From positions 1 to 33,040 of the forward strand of contig JAJPJC010000199.1 of the NCBI GenBank assembly GCA_021324445.1: DNA of 33,040 nt. Reading direction: 5' to 3'. Position numbers and translations under genes: made by a program. The notes beneath the pieces were generated by a model. It was given only the letters and a program-made list of their open reading frames with translations, searched no databases and was not told the DNA's origin. Positions 1 to 8,124 of this stretch are shown piece after piece; within the stretch, counting starts at the first letter, position 1, and each line of letters starts with the position of its first letter. Origin of the DNA: Isosphaeraceae bacterium (GTDB lineage Bacteria > Planctomycetota > Planctomycetia > Isosphaerales > Isosphaeraceae).

Positions 1-1
1 G

Positions 2-1252
2 GGCAAGATCGTCGCCTGGAAGCTCCAGGAGGCCATCCCCCGCCGGCGATTCCGGGTCGAGTCCCTGGCTCGCCTCGGGATCAGACTGGAGATGGCCCAC
101 AACCTGCTCAGTGGCCTCGAGCGCCGACCGGACCTCGTGATCCTCTACGCCGGGCACAACGAATTCGACAGCCGCTATAACTGGAAACGCAGCCCGCTCC
201 ATTACGCCGACGAGACGCCCCCGGCCCGAGTGACCGTCGAACGCTCCGCGGGCGACTATTCCCCCCTCTGCCGGCTCATCCAGCAAACCATCGAGATCTA
301 CCGTATCGCACAGCCACCCCCGCGGGACGCCATCCGCCCCTTGGTCGACGTGCCGGTCTACACCGCCGCCGAGTACGCCGAGCGACTGCACGAGTTCCGC
401 ACGCGACTGGAAACGATCACGGCCTACTGCGAGGGGTTGGGTGCCCTGATGGTGCTGGTGCCTCCGCCGGCGAACGATGCCCATTTCGAGCCGAACCGGT
501 CGTTCCTGCCCCCGCAGACGACGCGAGCGGAGCGCGCGCAGTTTACCCGGGAGTTCCAGGCCGCCCGGCAGACCGAGGGGACCGACCCCATCCAGGGGAT
601 CGCCGCCTATCGTGCGCTGCTGGCACGCCAGCCCAAGTTCGCCGAGGCCCACTACCGCCTGGCCCGCTTGCTCGAGGCGACCGGCCAGGGGGAGGAGGCG
701 AACCAGCACTACGTGGCGGCGCGCGATTGCGACGGCTTCCCGGTCCGCTGCATGTCGGACTTCCTCAACGCCTATCATGAAGTGGCCGCACGACATCCGC
801 GGGCGATCCTGGTCGACGCGCCGGAGGTGCTCCGGAAGCTGAGCCCGCACGGCACCGTCGCGGACAAGTTCTTCGCCGACGGCCACCACCCGTCACTCAT
901 TGGATACACGGCTCTGTCTCGGACGATCCTTCAGGAACTGCACGCGCGGCGGGCGTTCGGCTGGCCCGCGTCGTCTCCGGCGCCGGTCCTCACGCCGGCG
1001 GATTGTGCCGCCCACTTCGGGATGAATGCGGAACGATGGGCCCGGGCCTGCAAGGCAATCTGGCAGTTCTACACGCTCAGCGCGCTGGCCCGCTTCGACT
1101 CATCACGGCGGAGCGCCCGGGCGGATCGCTACGAGAAGGCATTCCGGCAGCTCGAGAACGGGATCAGCCCCGAAATGATCCATCTCCCGGGCATCGGCAC
1201 GGGTGCCGTGCCGTCGCAGGCCCACGCCGCCCCGAGAGCCGATTCCCCATGA
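2..1252 (+). CDS. SGNH/GDSL-type hydrolase-like protein, 5' end outside window
   Basis: The reading frame is open from the first bases of the window, so the true start lies upstream and only the C-terminal ~416 residues are seen. A GHNEF segment fits the block-III Asn of the SGNH hydrolase fold, and ADGHHPS near the C-terminus fits the block-V Asp-x-x-His pair. The GDS serine block would lie outside the window. Between them (roughly 1.05 kb upstream of the stop to 0.5 kb) is an alanine-rich helical stretch resembling a tetratricopeptide unit (YRALLARQPKFAEAHYRLAR). SGNH proteins of this kind act on esters of glycans, lipids or peptidoglycan; the substrate cannot be read from sequence. No downstream gene overlaps it; 275 bp separate it from the next gene. 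Confidence 0.75.
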   Translation, partial: GKIVAWKLQEAIPRRRFRVESLARLGIRLEMAHNLLSGLERRPDLVILYAGHNEFDSRYNWKRSPLHYADETPPARVTVERSAGDYSPLCRLIQQTIEIYRIAQPPPRDAIRPLVDVPVYTAAEYAERLHEFRTRLETITAYCEGLGALMVLVPPPANDAHFEPNRSFLPPQTTRAERAQFTREFQAARQTEGTDPIQGIAAYRALLARQPKFAEAHYRLARLLEATGQGEEANQHYVAARDCDGFPVRCMSDFLNAYHEVAARHPRAILVDAPEVLRKLSPHGTVADKFFADGHHPSLIGYTALSRTILQELHARRAFGWPASSPAPVLTPADCAAHFGMNAERWARACKAIWQFYTLSALARFDSSRRSARADRYEKAFRQLENGISPEMIHLPGIGTGAVPSQAHAAPRADSP

Positions 1253-1527
1253 TCCGGTGTGGCGTCCGCGAAGGGGATCGCAACGACTCCCCGGCCCGGA
1301 TCCATCTTCGGGGAGGAAGTCTTGTTCGAGGAACGCGAGAGCAATCCCTTTGGGGTCGTCATCCAACCGGGGCCGGTCGCCGACCGCGGCGATCGGATTA
1401 AGCCCCAATCACCCATCCTGGTCTGATCTCGAAAGTCCTGATAAACTCACCCCTGCCCGGATCATGGTTCCGAGTCGGGCGGGAAACGGGAGCAACTCGC
1501 CCGTCTCACTCATCGCGAGGACGCGCC

Positions 1528-2961
1528 ATGTCGCTCGACGTGCAAGCCCGAGGGCCGGAGCTGGAACCGACGATGCTTGACACCGAGCCGGCCGCGAGGG
1601 AGGGATCGGCCGCCGCGGTCGCGGGGGATGCCGCACCCGTCGCGCCGGTCTCGGAGGCCGAGCGGCTCTTCGCCGTCGATGCGCTGCGGGGGTTCGCGCT
1701 TTTGGGCATCCTGGCGATGAACATCGTCGGCTTCGCCTGGCCGTGGCCGGCGTATGACAACCCGCTCCGCGGCGGCGGCTTCGAGGGGCTCGATCGCGTC
1801 ATCTGGTTCTTCAATCACCTGGTGTTTGAAGGCAAGATGATGACGATCTTCTCCATGCTCTTCGGCGCGGGGCTGGTGCTGATGGGCGAGCGGGCCGCGG
1901 CGCGGGGCGCCCGGGTGGGCTGGGTCTACTATCGCCGCGTCCTCTGGCTGCTCCTGTTCGGGCTGGTCCATGCCTACCTGATCTGGGACGGCGACATCCT
2001 GGTGCTCTACGCCGAGTGTGGGCTGTTCCTCCACCTGTTCCGGAACCAGACCCCGCGGACGCTGATCCTCCTGGGGATCGCGGCCATGCTGTGCCTCGTG
2101 CCGATCGTCCTGGGGATCGCCGTGGGGCTCGATGCGATGAAGGCCACGGCGGCGCGGGTCGAGGCCCAGACCAGGGCCGGCCAGACCCCCACCTCGTTCG
2201 ACAAGCGGATCCATGACCTCTGGAAGGACAACCTCCAGAAAGAGATCGCGCCCACGCCCGAGCAAGAGGCCAAGGAGTGGGCCAAGGAGCTGGCGGTCTA
2301 TCGGGGCGGTTATGCCGGGATCGTCAAGCACCGCGCGTTCGACCTCCTGATGGAACAGACCATCGGCTTCCTGCTGGGCGCCGGCTTGTTCGCCGCCAGC
2401 CGGATGTTGCTGGGCATGGGCCTGATGAAGCTGGGGGTCTTCTCCGCGACCCGGTCGCGGCGATTCTACTGGTGGATGGCCGGCCTGGGTTACGGCATCG
2501 GGTTGCCGCTGATGGTTGTCGACGCGATCGCCTTGATCAATCATCGATTCACGCTGGAATACGAGCTCCACGGCGGCATCTTCTACAATGCCTTCGGCAG
2601 CCTGATCGTGGCGCTGGGGCATGTGGGCCTCCTCATGTTGATCATCCAGAGTGGCGCGCTTTCCTGGCTCACCCGACGGCTGGCCGCCGTGGGCCGCATG
2701 GCTCTGAGCAACTACCTGACCCATTCGATCGTCTGCACCACGCTCTTCTACGGCTACGGCTTTGGCCTCTTCGGCACGATCCATCGCACTGGCCTGGCGG
2801 CGATCGTGCTGGCGATCTGGATCGTCCAGCTCGTGGTCAGCCCGATCTGGCTGAAGTCCTTCCGCTTCGGCCCGGCCGAGTGGCTCTGGCGATCGTTGAC
2901 CTACTGGCGGCTCCAGCCGATGCGGGTCCATCCGGAGGAGACCGAGGTGGTCGCGGCCTGA
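1528..2961 (+). CDS. DUF418 (YeiB-like) multi-pass membrane protein
   Basis: A 477-residue protein. After a ~45-residue Ala/Glu-rich cytoplasmic leader, the family's N-terminal signature is present (AVDALRGFALLGILAMNI). Many hydrophobic helices follow, and the DUF418 domain occupies the C-terminal third, ending with the typical GPAEWLWRSLTYWR segment. The family is predicted inner-membrane transport or acyltransferase-like; no biochemical role is firmly established. The ATG at 1528 has GAGG at 1517-1520, 7 bases upstream. The last ~90 bp of the gene recur almost identically at 7621-7707 as a broken copy, showing that a second DUF418 gene once existed nearby. Confidence 0.88.
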   Translation: MSLDVQARGPELEPTMLDTEPAAREGSAAAVAGDAAPVAPVSEAERLFAVDALRGFALLGILAMNIVGFAWPWPAYDNPLRGGGFEGLDRVIWFFNHLVFEGKMMTIFSMLFGAGLVLMGERAAARGARVGWVYYRRVLWLLLFGLVHAYLIWDGDILVLYAECGLFLHLFRNQTPRTLILLGIAAMLCLVPIVLGIAVGLDAMKATAARVEAQTRAGQTPTSFDKRIHDLWKDNLQKEIAPTPEQEAKEWAKELAVYRGGYAGIVKHRAFDLLMEQTIGFLLGAGLFAASRMLLGMGLMKLGVFSATRSRRFYWWMAGLGYGIGLPLMVVDAIALINHRFTLEYELHGGIFYNAFGSLIVALGHVGLLMLIIQSGALSWLTRRLAAVGRMALSNYLTHSIVCTTLFYGYGFGLFGTIHRTGLAAIVLAIWIVQLVVSPIWLKSFRFGPAEWLWRSLTYWRLQPMRVHPEETEVVAA

Positions 2962-3078
2962 GCGGCACGACGGCATTTCCTCCTCATCTGCGATTGACCC
3001 GGGGGTGGCTTCGGCCTATGATCCGGGCCGCCCATCCCGGTTCATCACCCATCGCGACCTGTCCCCCCTTCCACGGAT

Positions 3079-3083
3079 GGAGG
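3079..3083 (+). promoter_or_regulatory. Shine-Dalgarno that fixes the start of the Lnt gene
   Basis: GGAGG lies 6 bases before the ATG at 3090. The same frame is open far upstream, with another ATG at 3018, but that one has no comparable site and would add a low-quality N-terminus. The start at 3090 is therefore preferred. Confidence 0.65.
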
Positions 3084-3089
3084 TTGTCC

Positions 3090-4733
3090 ATGGACTTCGC
3101 GATGGGCCTCTTGGCGAGTGTCCTGCCCGGGGGGACGGTTTCCCCAGCCCGGTCGCGACGCCGGCCGGCCGTCCACTCGAGGATCGCCGGTCAGACGGGA
3201 CCGCGACACCTGGCCGAGCCGCGCCCGATTCGCGTGTATCTCGCGTCGATCAGCAGTGGCGCGGCCATCTCGGTGGCGTGGTGGCTCCCGGGAACCGTCG
3301 CGAGCGCCCTCCTCGGCTGGAGCGCGGCATTCCTGCTCGTCTACGCGGTACGCATGCGGCGGTCCTACCTGCCGGCTTACTGCTGCGGCCTCGTCTGCTG
3401 TTCCCTGGGATTCTACTGGGTGTATGACACGGTCTCGGTCTTCGCGGGAATGGGCGCGGTTCTCGCGGCGATGATCTTCACGGCTTTCGTTGTCCTCAGC
3501 GCGGTGCAGTTCCTCCTGTTCGCCTTCATCCATCACAACCTCGGTCCCTCCTTCGACGCCCACGCGCTGCGGTCCCCAACCGCGCTGGTCCTGTCCGAGT
3601 TCCTCGCGATCCGTCTCTTTCCGTGGCACTACGGGCACACGCAGATCGCGTTGACCCCGTTGGTGCAAATCGCGGATATCGGCGGCGCGATGCTCGTTTC
3701 CTTCCTCATGTTCTGGCTCGCCGAAGTGGGCGTACGGGCGATCGTTTTCCAGGAACGGCGGAGGAGTTTTCTCATCCCCGTGATTCTCCTCGGCCTTTCG
3801 CTCGGCTATGGTCTGGTCATGATCCGGACCTTCTCCTCGCCTCGTGGCGAAGAGCAGGAGATCATCCTCGTGCAGGGGAATATCCCCATCGCCAAGAGAT
3901 TCGACCTCAACGTGGTCCGACGAAACGTCATGAAACTCCACGAGCTGAGCCGGAAGGCCGCCCGCGCGAATGCCTTGATCGTCTGGCCCGAGGGTGCCAT
4001 CCCGGATTTCCTCCCCGCCGACATCGGCTCGGTGCGAAATGCACCGGTCTTGCCGTGGATGGGAAACGGCTCGGCATTCCTGGTCGGCACCTATGCTCAG
4101 GATCGCGGTCAGAAACGGTACAATGCCGCCTTCGCCGTTCATCCCGACGGCACGGTCCCCCCGCCCTATTTCAAGCAGATCCTGATCCCGTTCGGTGAGT
4201 ACATGCCCTTCTCTTCCGTCTTCCCGTGGCTCGGAGAGATGAATCCCGGCGCCTGCATCTTCACCGCGGGCACGGAAGCCAAGGTGCTGGACTACCCGAT
4301 GCACCGGAAGGACGGCACGGGATACAACCTGAAGCTCGCTCCCATCATCTGCTACGAAGACACCCTCCCCGCGCTGTCGCGCACGGCGACGCTGGCCGGC
4401 GCGGAACTCCTCGTGAATCTGACATACGACACCTGTTTCGGGCACTCGGTCGCTCCCGACGAGCATCACTTGATCGCCGCGTTCCGGGCCATCGAGAATC
4501 GGCGCTTCCTGGTGCGGGCGACCAACACCGGCCTGAGCGCCGTGGTCGATCCACTCGGGAGGACGATTGCCCGGATTCCCGCCTTCTCCGAGGGGACGGC
4601 GGCGGCGAGAGTGAGATTACTAAAATACCAAAGTGCTTACACGAATTTCGTCCAGGAGAGACCTTGGTGGGTCCTGCTCGTCGTGAGTCTTGGTGCGATC
4701 GTCGAGAGGCGCAGGAGAGGGGTTCCCGCTTGA
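3090..4733 (+). CDS. lnt: Apolipoprotein N-acyltransferase (Lnt family)
   Basis: A 547-residue inner-membrane enzyme that adds the third acyl chain to lipoproteins, the last step of lipoprotein maturation. Several membrane helices fill residues ~48-245, followed by a nitrilase-type (CN-hydrolase) domain at ~255-505 and a final helix (PWWVLLVVSLGAIV) near the C-terminus. The Glu-Lys-Cys triad of the family is visible: E301 in VWPEGA, K362 in FKQILIPFGEY and C421 in PIICYEDT. The conserved PFGEY loop is also there. Its length is close to that of the E. coli enzyme. The ~45-residue N-terminus before the first helix is Arg/Pro-rich. No lgt or lsp gene lies next to it. Planctomycetes may carry several Lnt-like paralogues, so it could act on a substrate other than bulk lipoprotein. 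Confidence 0.88.
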   Translation: MDFAMGLLASVLPGGTVSPARSRRRPAVHSRIAGQTGPRHLAEPRPIRVYLASISSGAAISVAWWLPGTVASALLGWSAAFLLVYAVRMRRSYLPAYCCGLVCCSLGFYWVYDTVSVFAGMGAVLAAMIFTAFVVLSAVQFLLFAFIHHNLGPSFDAHALRSPTALVLSEFLAIRLFPWHYGHTQIALTPLVQIADIGGAMLVSFLMFWLAEVGVRAIVFQERRRSFLIPVILLGLSLGYGLVMIRTFSSPRGEEQEIILVQGNIPIAKRFDLNVVRRNVMKLHELSRKAARANALIVWPEGAIPDFLPADIGSVRNAPVLPWMGNGSAFLVGTYAQDRGQKRYNAAFAVHPDGTVPPPYFKQILIPFGEYMPFSSVFPWLGEMNPGACIFTAGTEAKVLDYPMHRKDGTGYNLKLAPIICYEDTLPALSRTATLAGAELLVNLTYDTCFGHSVAPDEHHLIAAFRAIENRRFLVRATNTGLSAVVDPLGRTIARIPAFSEGTAAARVRLLKYQSAYTNFVQERPWWVLLVVSLGAIVERRRRGVPA

Positions 4734-4763
4734 GTGTGCCGCCTGGTGCCGGGATGGTCGATA

Positions 4764-4806
4764 CAACGGTTTCTGGTACCTCTTCAACTGGAACCTCTTC
4801 CGATCT
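4764..4806 (+). repeat. Degenerate copy of the 27-bp repeat found at 5709-5780
   Basis: Positions 4788-4806 (CTGGAACCTCTTCCGATCT) closely match the 18-base core CTGGAACCTTTCTGATCT repeated at 5718-5780, and the preceding bases from 4764 resemble another diverged unit. It lies in the gap after the Lnt gene and just before the TTG start at 4824. The two sites bracket the small-gene pair at 4824-5700. Confidence 0.45.
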
Positions 4807-4823
4807 GAGGAATTGGGAGTCGG

Positions 4824-5318
4824 TTGATCGTGGCGCAGCAACCACCTCTGGCCCTTGAAACCAGGACGAGACGATCGATCCCGAACGAGCCGCGCAAGGA
4901 GCGTCCCAGGCTTTCTCTGCAAAGTGCCGTGGATCTCATGAAGCAGAGTCATCCCAACGCCTTGCTGCGTTCGATCACCGCAACTGATAATTGCGTGGGA
5001 CTGATCGTCGCGAGCCGAAGAACCTGGGTCGATCCGGACGACCTCGTAACCATCTTGATAGAGGACGGCTATCGCCGCCTCCGCGGTCCCGAGGAAGCCG
5101 AAATCGGGGACCTGGTCGTTTATCGAGACGGCTCCGGTGAGATCTCTCATGCGGGACTGGTGCACCGCAAGAGGATCGCCGATCCGCGAGATGGGACGGA
5201 CTATCTGCAAGTCCTCAGCAAGTGGGGGGCGGACGGCGAGTATCTCCACGACGCGTCCGACGTGCCGTATCTGCTCGGAAAGCCGGCCGAATACTGGACC
5301 GACCGGAAGGGATTGTAA
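4824..5318 (+). CDS. DUF7689-like protein (NlpC/P60-like small protein)
   Basis: A 164-residue protein with no signal peptide or membrane helix. From about residue 35 it has the layout of DUF7689-type proteins: a Cys after Asn (TDNCVGLIVA), then GDLVVYRD, a His in EISHAGLV, and a KWGADGEYLH segment. Cys, His and the later polar residue suggest a papain/NlpC-like fold, but activity is not shown. The start is TTG at 4824, with GGGAG at 4815-4819. The next gene begins 1 bp after the stop, so the two are co-transcribed and probably translationally coupled. Family recall is from memory of the motif pattern, hence moderate confidence in the name; that it is a real gene is well supported. Confidence 0.65.
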   Translation: MIVAQQPPLALETRTRRSIPNEPRKERPRLSLQSAVDLMKQSHPNALLRSITATDNCVGLIVASRRTWVDPDDLVTILIEDGYRRLRGPEEAEIGDLVVYRDGSGEISHAGLVHRKRIADPRDGTDYLQVLSKWGADGEYLHDASDVPYLLGKPAEYWTDRKGL

Positions 5319-5319
5319 G

Positions 5320-5700
5320 ATGCAGGACACCGTGTTCGAGAAACTTGAGAGTGATCAATTCGCGGCCGCGATGAATGTGGTCAGCGGAATGAGGCAGTTC
5401 GTGCGCGGGCTCGCTTCGGCACCCGAGGTTCAAGAACTGCTGGCCAGTACCCGGTCTCGTGACGACTCACTGGTCATCGCTGAGCGATTCAACCAGGTCG
5501 CCGCGCGCCAGGCCGATCCGGATCACGAGAACCCTTGGGACGTCGCCTTGGCGGCCTATCTCTGGATCCTCGATCGAGTGGATCCCCCACAGGCCTCCCT
5601 CTGCGCCGCACAAGCACTGATGTCTTCGAACGGCTGGTGGTCCAGGAAGCTCGCCGAAACGATCGCATCAGGAAATCGTCAGTTACTGGTGGCGTCGTGA
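5320..5700 (+). CDS. Small helical protein of unknown function, partner of the preceding gene
   Basis: A 126-residue soluble protein, mostly helical and slightly acidic, not recognised as a known family. The ATG at 5320 follows the previous stop codon (5316-5318) by one base; a GGAAGGG site lies at about 5305-5311. The coupling suggests a binary unit with the DUF7689-like protein, for example enzyme and partner or effector and immunity protein; which one is unknown. Its stop codon (5698-5700) is in the same frame as the tandem repeat and cupin-tail remnant that follow, so loss of this stop would fuse them. Confidence 0.6.
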   Translation: MQDTVFEKLESDQFAAAMNVVSGMRQFVRGLASAPEVQELLASTRSRDDSLVIAERFNQVAARQADPDHENPWDVALAAYLWILDRVDPPQASLCAAQALMSSNGWWSRKLAETIASGNRQLLVAS

Positions 5701-5708
5701 GTCTGGTC

Positions 5709-5780
5709 CAACCGTTCCTGGAACCTTTCTGATCTCAACCGTTCCTGGAACCTTTCTGATCTCTGGAACCTTTCTGATCT
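5709..5780 (+). repeat. 27-bp tandem repeat, 2.7 units
   Basis: Two perfect 27-bp units (5709-5735, 5736-5762) are followed by a third lacking its first 9 bases (5763-5780). Each unit holds the small palindrome GTTCC-T-GGAAC and the shared core CTGGAACCTTTCTGATCT. Being a multiple of 3, the array is open in the frame that continues into the cupin-like tail and would read as repeats of SWNLSDLNR. Confidence 0.9.
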
Positions 5781-5919
5781 GGAGAAAATGTTCTTCGAGT
5801 TCGGCGTCCCCCTGCCGCAAGGCGCTTCGACCGCCCCGCCGCCCCCCAGGGAAGAGATCGACAAACTGCTGGAAGTCGCACCCCGGTACGGCATCGAGAT
5901 CAGGCTGCCAAAGCCGTGA
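5764..5919 (+). pseudogene. C-terminal remnant of a cupin-like protein
   Basis: From 5764 the frame reads WNLSDLEKMFFEFGVPLPQG and continues through a Pro-rich stretch to APRYGIEIRLPKP and a stop at 5917-5919. This Pro-rich linker followed by a YGIEI ending resembles the tail of small cupin-domain proteins, which in full have a beta-barrel of about 100 residues before it. No barrel is present in any frame upstream; the tandem repeat occupies that place. An ATG at 5788 would give a 43-residue peptide without an obvious ribosome binding site, so I read it as a relic. The family assignment is tentative. Confidence 0.45.
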
Positions 5920-6091
5920 GGGAGGGCTCCCGTTGCGGTGGCGGGCAGTTGGTGTGTCAAGAGCCGTGAAATCCGGGTAGACTCCCCGAGACGGCTCATG
6001 GCCGATACCCGATGAATGAGCTGGATTCGCACGATTCTCATGCCGCAATGGTGACTCGAAGTCGAGCCGAAGCCCGCAGGAGGCATGGGCC

Positions 6092-7606
6092 ATGCATCTG
6101 CCCCGCGTTCGTTTCACGGTGGGAACGCTCCTCTTCGCCGTCGCGGTCGTGGCCCTGAACTGCTGGGGCTTCCGCCATTTCTTCGCGGTGCCCGTGTACG
6201 AGTTCGGGAAGGTCTCGTATCGCAGTCTTCCCGCTGGTGTTGGTGTCCTTCCCTGGGTCAACGTCGCAACCATCGGGACCTGGCTCTTCACCGCGAGACG
6301 GATTCGTTCAATACGGCATGGACGCGCCGCGAACCCTCAGTCGTACTCGTCGGGGGTCACGTACTTCAGCCTTCACTTCCTCATGCTCGGCGGCCTTGTC
6401 AGTCTCTTCGTGCCGGACGCAACCCATTGCGTCCAGGAGGTCCTCGATATTGCCACGGAATTCGCCGCAGAAGCCTGGAAGACTGCCTTCGGGGAGCCGG
6501 GTGAGGCGGTCCCGTGGGTTATCCTCAATTCCTTGATCCTTGACGTCTTCATTTCCGGTCCGCCCTTGCTCCTCTCGTGGATCGGACAGGGGCTTGCGAC
6601 GCGGTGCGCCGCGACACTGCCCCGGCGCCGGTTCCGGGTGATGACTTGCCTGGTCTCGCTGGGCTTTGCGAGTGTGGCCCTGGCGATCGGCCTGACGCCG
6701 CAACCGCTCGACGACGAGAAAGAGGTCGATCTCGACTTCCAAGTCGTCGATAAGGCCTCGGGTCGACCGATCGCCGGGGCCTTCCTCTGCATGACCGATC
6801 CGTTCTTCCCCGACCCAACCTCGACCCCTCCACGGGCCCTCACGGACACCGACGGTCGCGCCCGATTGCCCGGTCGCTTCGTCGTCCGCGGTGAGCGCAA
6901 CGCGTTCGTGACCATGGGCGTCTTCTCGCCCTGGGGCCGATGGCTGGAGATCTCCGCGGCAAATCATCGTACCCGTCGCATCCCGCTCGCCGAGGTGCTC
7001 GGCCCGTTCGCCGCCCCCAATCTCCCCGGCCTTGGGAAGGTCGCCCTCGACAGGGGTGAGACGCCAGAGCATCTTTTCCGGGATCTCGCTGGGACCTTCT
7101 CAAGAGGGGGCGGGTTTGGAGGTAGCTGGTTCAAGATCGAACCCGATGGGCGGTTTGCCTGGTGCGCGTGGGGATGCGTATCTCCTGACTCTCGAGAATA
7201 TGGTTACTTGAAGCGCCACGATGGAGAGATCGAGTTGGTCCCGGTCCCCCATCCCGGTGAAGAGATTCATCCTGCGATGACCCTGAAGTACCGGGCGATC
7301 GAATGGGGGGACTGCCTCTATCTCTCCGTCGCCGACGAGCGCGAACTCCAGGGATTCTGTCAGAAGGCTCTGATCCCGAACCGCCCGTGGCATTCCCTGG
7401 GGGGGTATGGGAGCTATCTCCGCGAGTCGGATCGCGATAAACCTCAAACGGGTCTGCCTCGGTTGCCCCCGGAGTTATGGGTGAGGTTCCTGGCCAACGA
7501 GCTGAGCCTCAACAACGAAGGGGGTAGCCTGAGACTCGCACTCGACTCCTTTCTTCCAAAGACTCCCCGAGAAGGGCGGGCACCGACCACCGGAGTCCAA
7601 CACTGA
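6092..7606 (+). CDS. Membrane protein with C-terminal carboxypeptidase-regulatory-like domain, unknown function
   Basis: A 504-residue protein. The N-terminus (RFTVGTLLFAVAVVALNCWG) is a membrane helix of a type common in planctomycete proteins. Further helices follow to about residue 205. From residue ~212 a soluble region begins with VDLDFQVVDKASGRPIAGA and TDTDGRARLPG, the pattern of an Ig-like carboxypeptidase-regulatory domain. The remaining ~200 residues are unrecognised. The start at 6092 has AGGAGG at 6078-6083, 8 bases away; a nearby ATG at 6085 is in another frame. It stands alone and is followed by the broken DUF418 copy. A sensory or envelope role would be a guess. Confidence 0.75.
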   Translation: MHLPRVRFTVGTLLFAVAVVALNCWGFRHFFAVPVYEFGKVSYRSLPAGVGVLPWVNVATIGTWLFTARRIRSIRHGRAANPQSYSSGVTYFSLHFLMLGGLVSLFVPDATHCVQEVLDIATEFAAEAWKTAFGEPGEAVPWVILNSLILDVFISGPPLLLSWIGQGLATRCAATLPRRRFRVMTCLVSLGFASVALAIGLTPQPLDDEKEVDLDFQVVDKASGRPIAGAFLCMTDPFFPDPTSTPPRALTDTDGRARLPGRFVVRGERNAFVTMGVFSPWGRWLEISAANHRTRRIPLAEVLGPFAAPNLPGLGKVALDRGETPEHLFRDLAGTFSRGGGFGGSWFKIEPDGRFAWCAWGCVSPDSREYGYLKRHDGEIELVPVPHPGEEIHPAMTLKYRAIEWGDCLYLSVADERELQGFCQKALIPNRPWHSLGGYGSYLRESDRDKPQTGLPRLPPELWVRFLANELSLNNEGGSLRLALDSFLPKTPREGRAPTTGVQH

Positions 7607-7620
7607 TTGGGGCTGGCACC

Positions 7621-7737
7621 AGCCCGATCTGGCTGTGGTCGTTCCGCTTCGGCCCGGCCGAGTAGCTCTGGCGATCGTTGACCTCCTGGCGGCTCCAGCC
7701 GATGCGGACGGGCCAGGGGGAAGCCATCGCGGCTTGA
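7621..7737 (+). pseudogene. C-terminal relic of a second DUF418 gene with an in-frame stop
   Basis: Positions 7621-7707 match 2839-2925, near the 3' end of the intact DUF418 gene, at 82 of 87 bases by direct comparison. Translation gives SPIWLWSFRFGPAE, then TAG (7663-7665) where the intact gene has Trp, then LWRSLTSWRLQPMR and a diverged tail to a TGA at 7735-7737. Homology stops abruptly just before 7621, 14 bases after the preceding gene. Only the last ~38 codons survive, so this is debris of a paralogue. Confidence 0.9.
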
Positions 7738-7836
7738 GGTCCCTGGCCGGAAACGATAGACTGATCCGTATGATCCGAATCCGCTTAACCGATCTGGAGT
7801 CGAAGCGACGGGCTTTGGACAAGTGAGGGGCTTGAC

Positions 7837-8124
7837 GTGAAGATCGAGGAGCTCAAGAAGGCGAAGGATCAGCGACCATTCCGGCCGTTTTCGATCCGCA
7901 TGGCGGATGGGAAAGAGATCCCGGTCAGGCACCCCGATGCCGTCGCCTGGGACGACGATGTTGACGATGAGGACAACGGCGAGGCCGAGGAACCGTTGAC
8001 CGTGGTGTGCGTCGTACCAGGCGGCGGATGGGAGGTCATCGACCTGGACCTGGTCACCTCCCTGGGTTTTCCGCCGGCGCAGTCCAAGGGCAAAGGGAAG
8101 AAGGGAAAGAGCAAAGGGGATTGA
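7837..8124 (+). CDS. Small conserved planctomycete-type hypothetical protein
   Basis: A 95-residue protein beginning MKIEELKKAKDQRPFRPFSI. This opening, with a FRPF motif followed by a short beta-strand core (MADGKEIPVRHPDAVAW), resembles a widespread small planctomycete family of unknown role. The middle is an Asp/Glu-rich loop (DDDVDDEDNGEAEE) and the tail is Lys-rich (KGKGKKGKSKGD), so its charge is strongly polarised. The start is GTG at 7837 with GAGGGG just upstream. Its stop codon overlaps the beginning of the addiction-module antitoxin frame, suggesting joint transcription. Confidence 0.65.
   Translation: MKIEELKKAKDQRPFRPFSIRMADGKEIPVRHPDAVAWDDDVDDEDNGEAEEPLTVVCVVPGGGWEVIDLDLVTSLGFPPAQSKGKGKKGKSKGD

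Noticed and set aside
1510..2976. 488-codon minus-strand frame
   Set aside because: Antisense shadow of the DUF418 gene with His/Gln/Arg/Asp-rich noise and no motif.
2277..3089. Upstream extension of the Lnt frame
   Set aside because: It overlaps the DUF418 gene and is Arg/Pro/Gly-rich noise; a strong ribosome binding site fixes the start at 3090.
3045..4469. 474-codon minus-strand frame
   Set aside because: Antisense shadow of the Lnt gene; no domain.
5709..5780. CRISPR-like array
   Set aside because: Units are directly adjacent with no spacers, and there is no cas gene.
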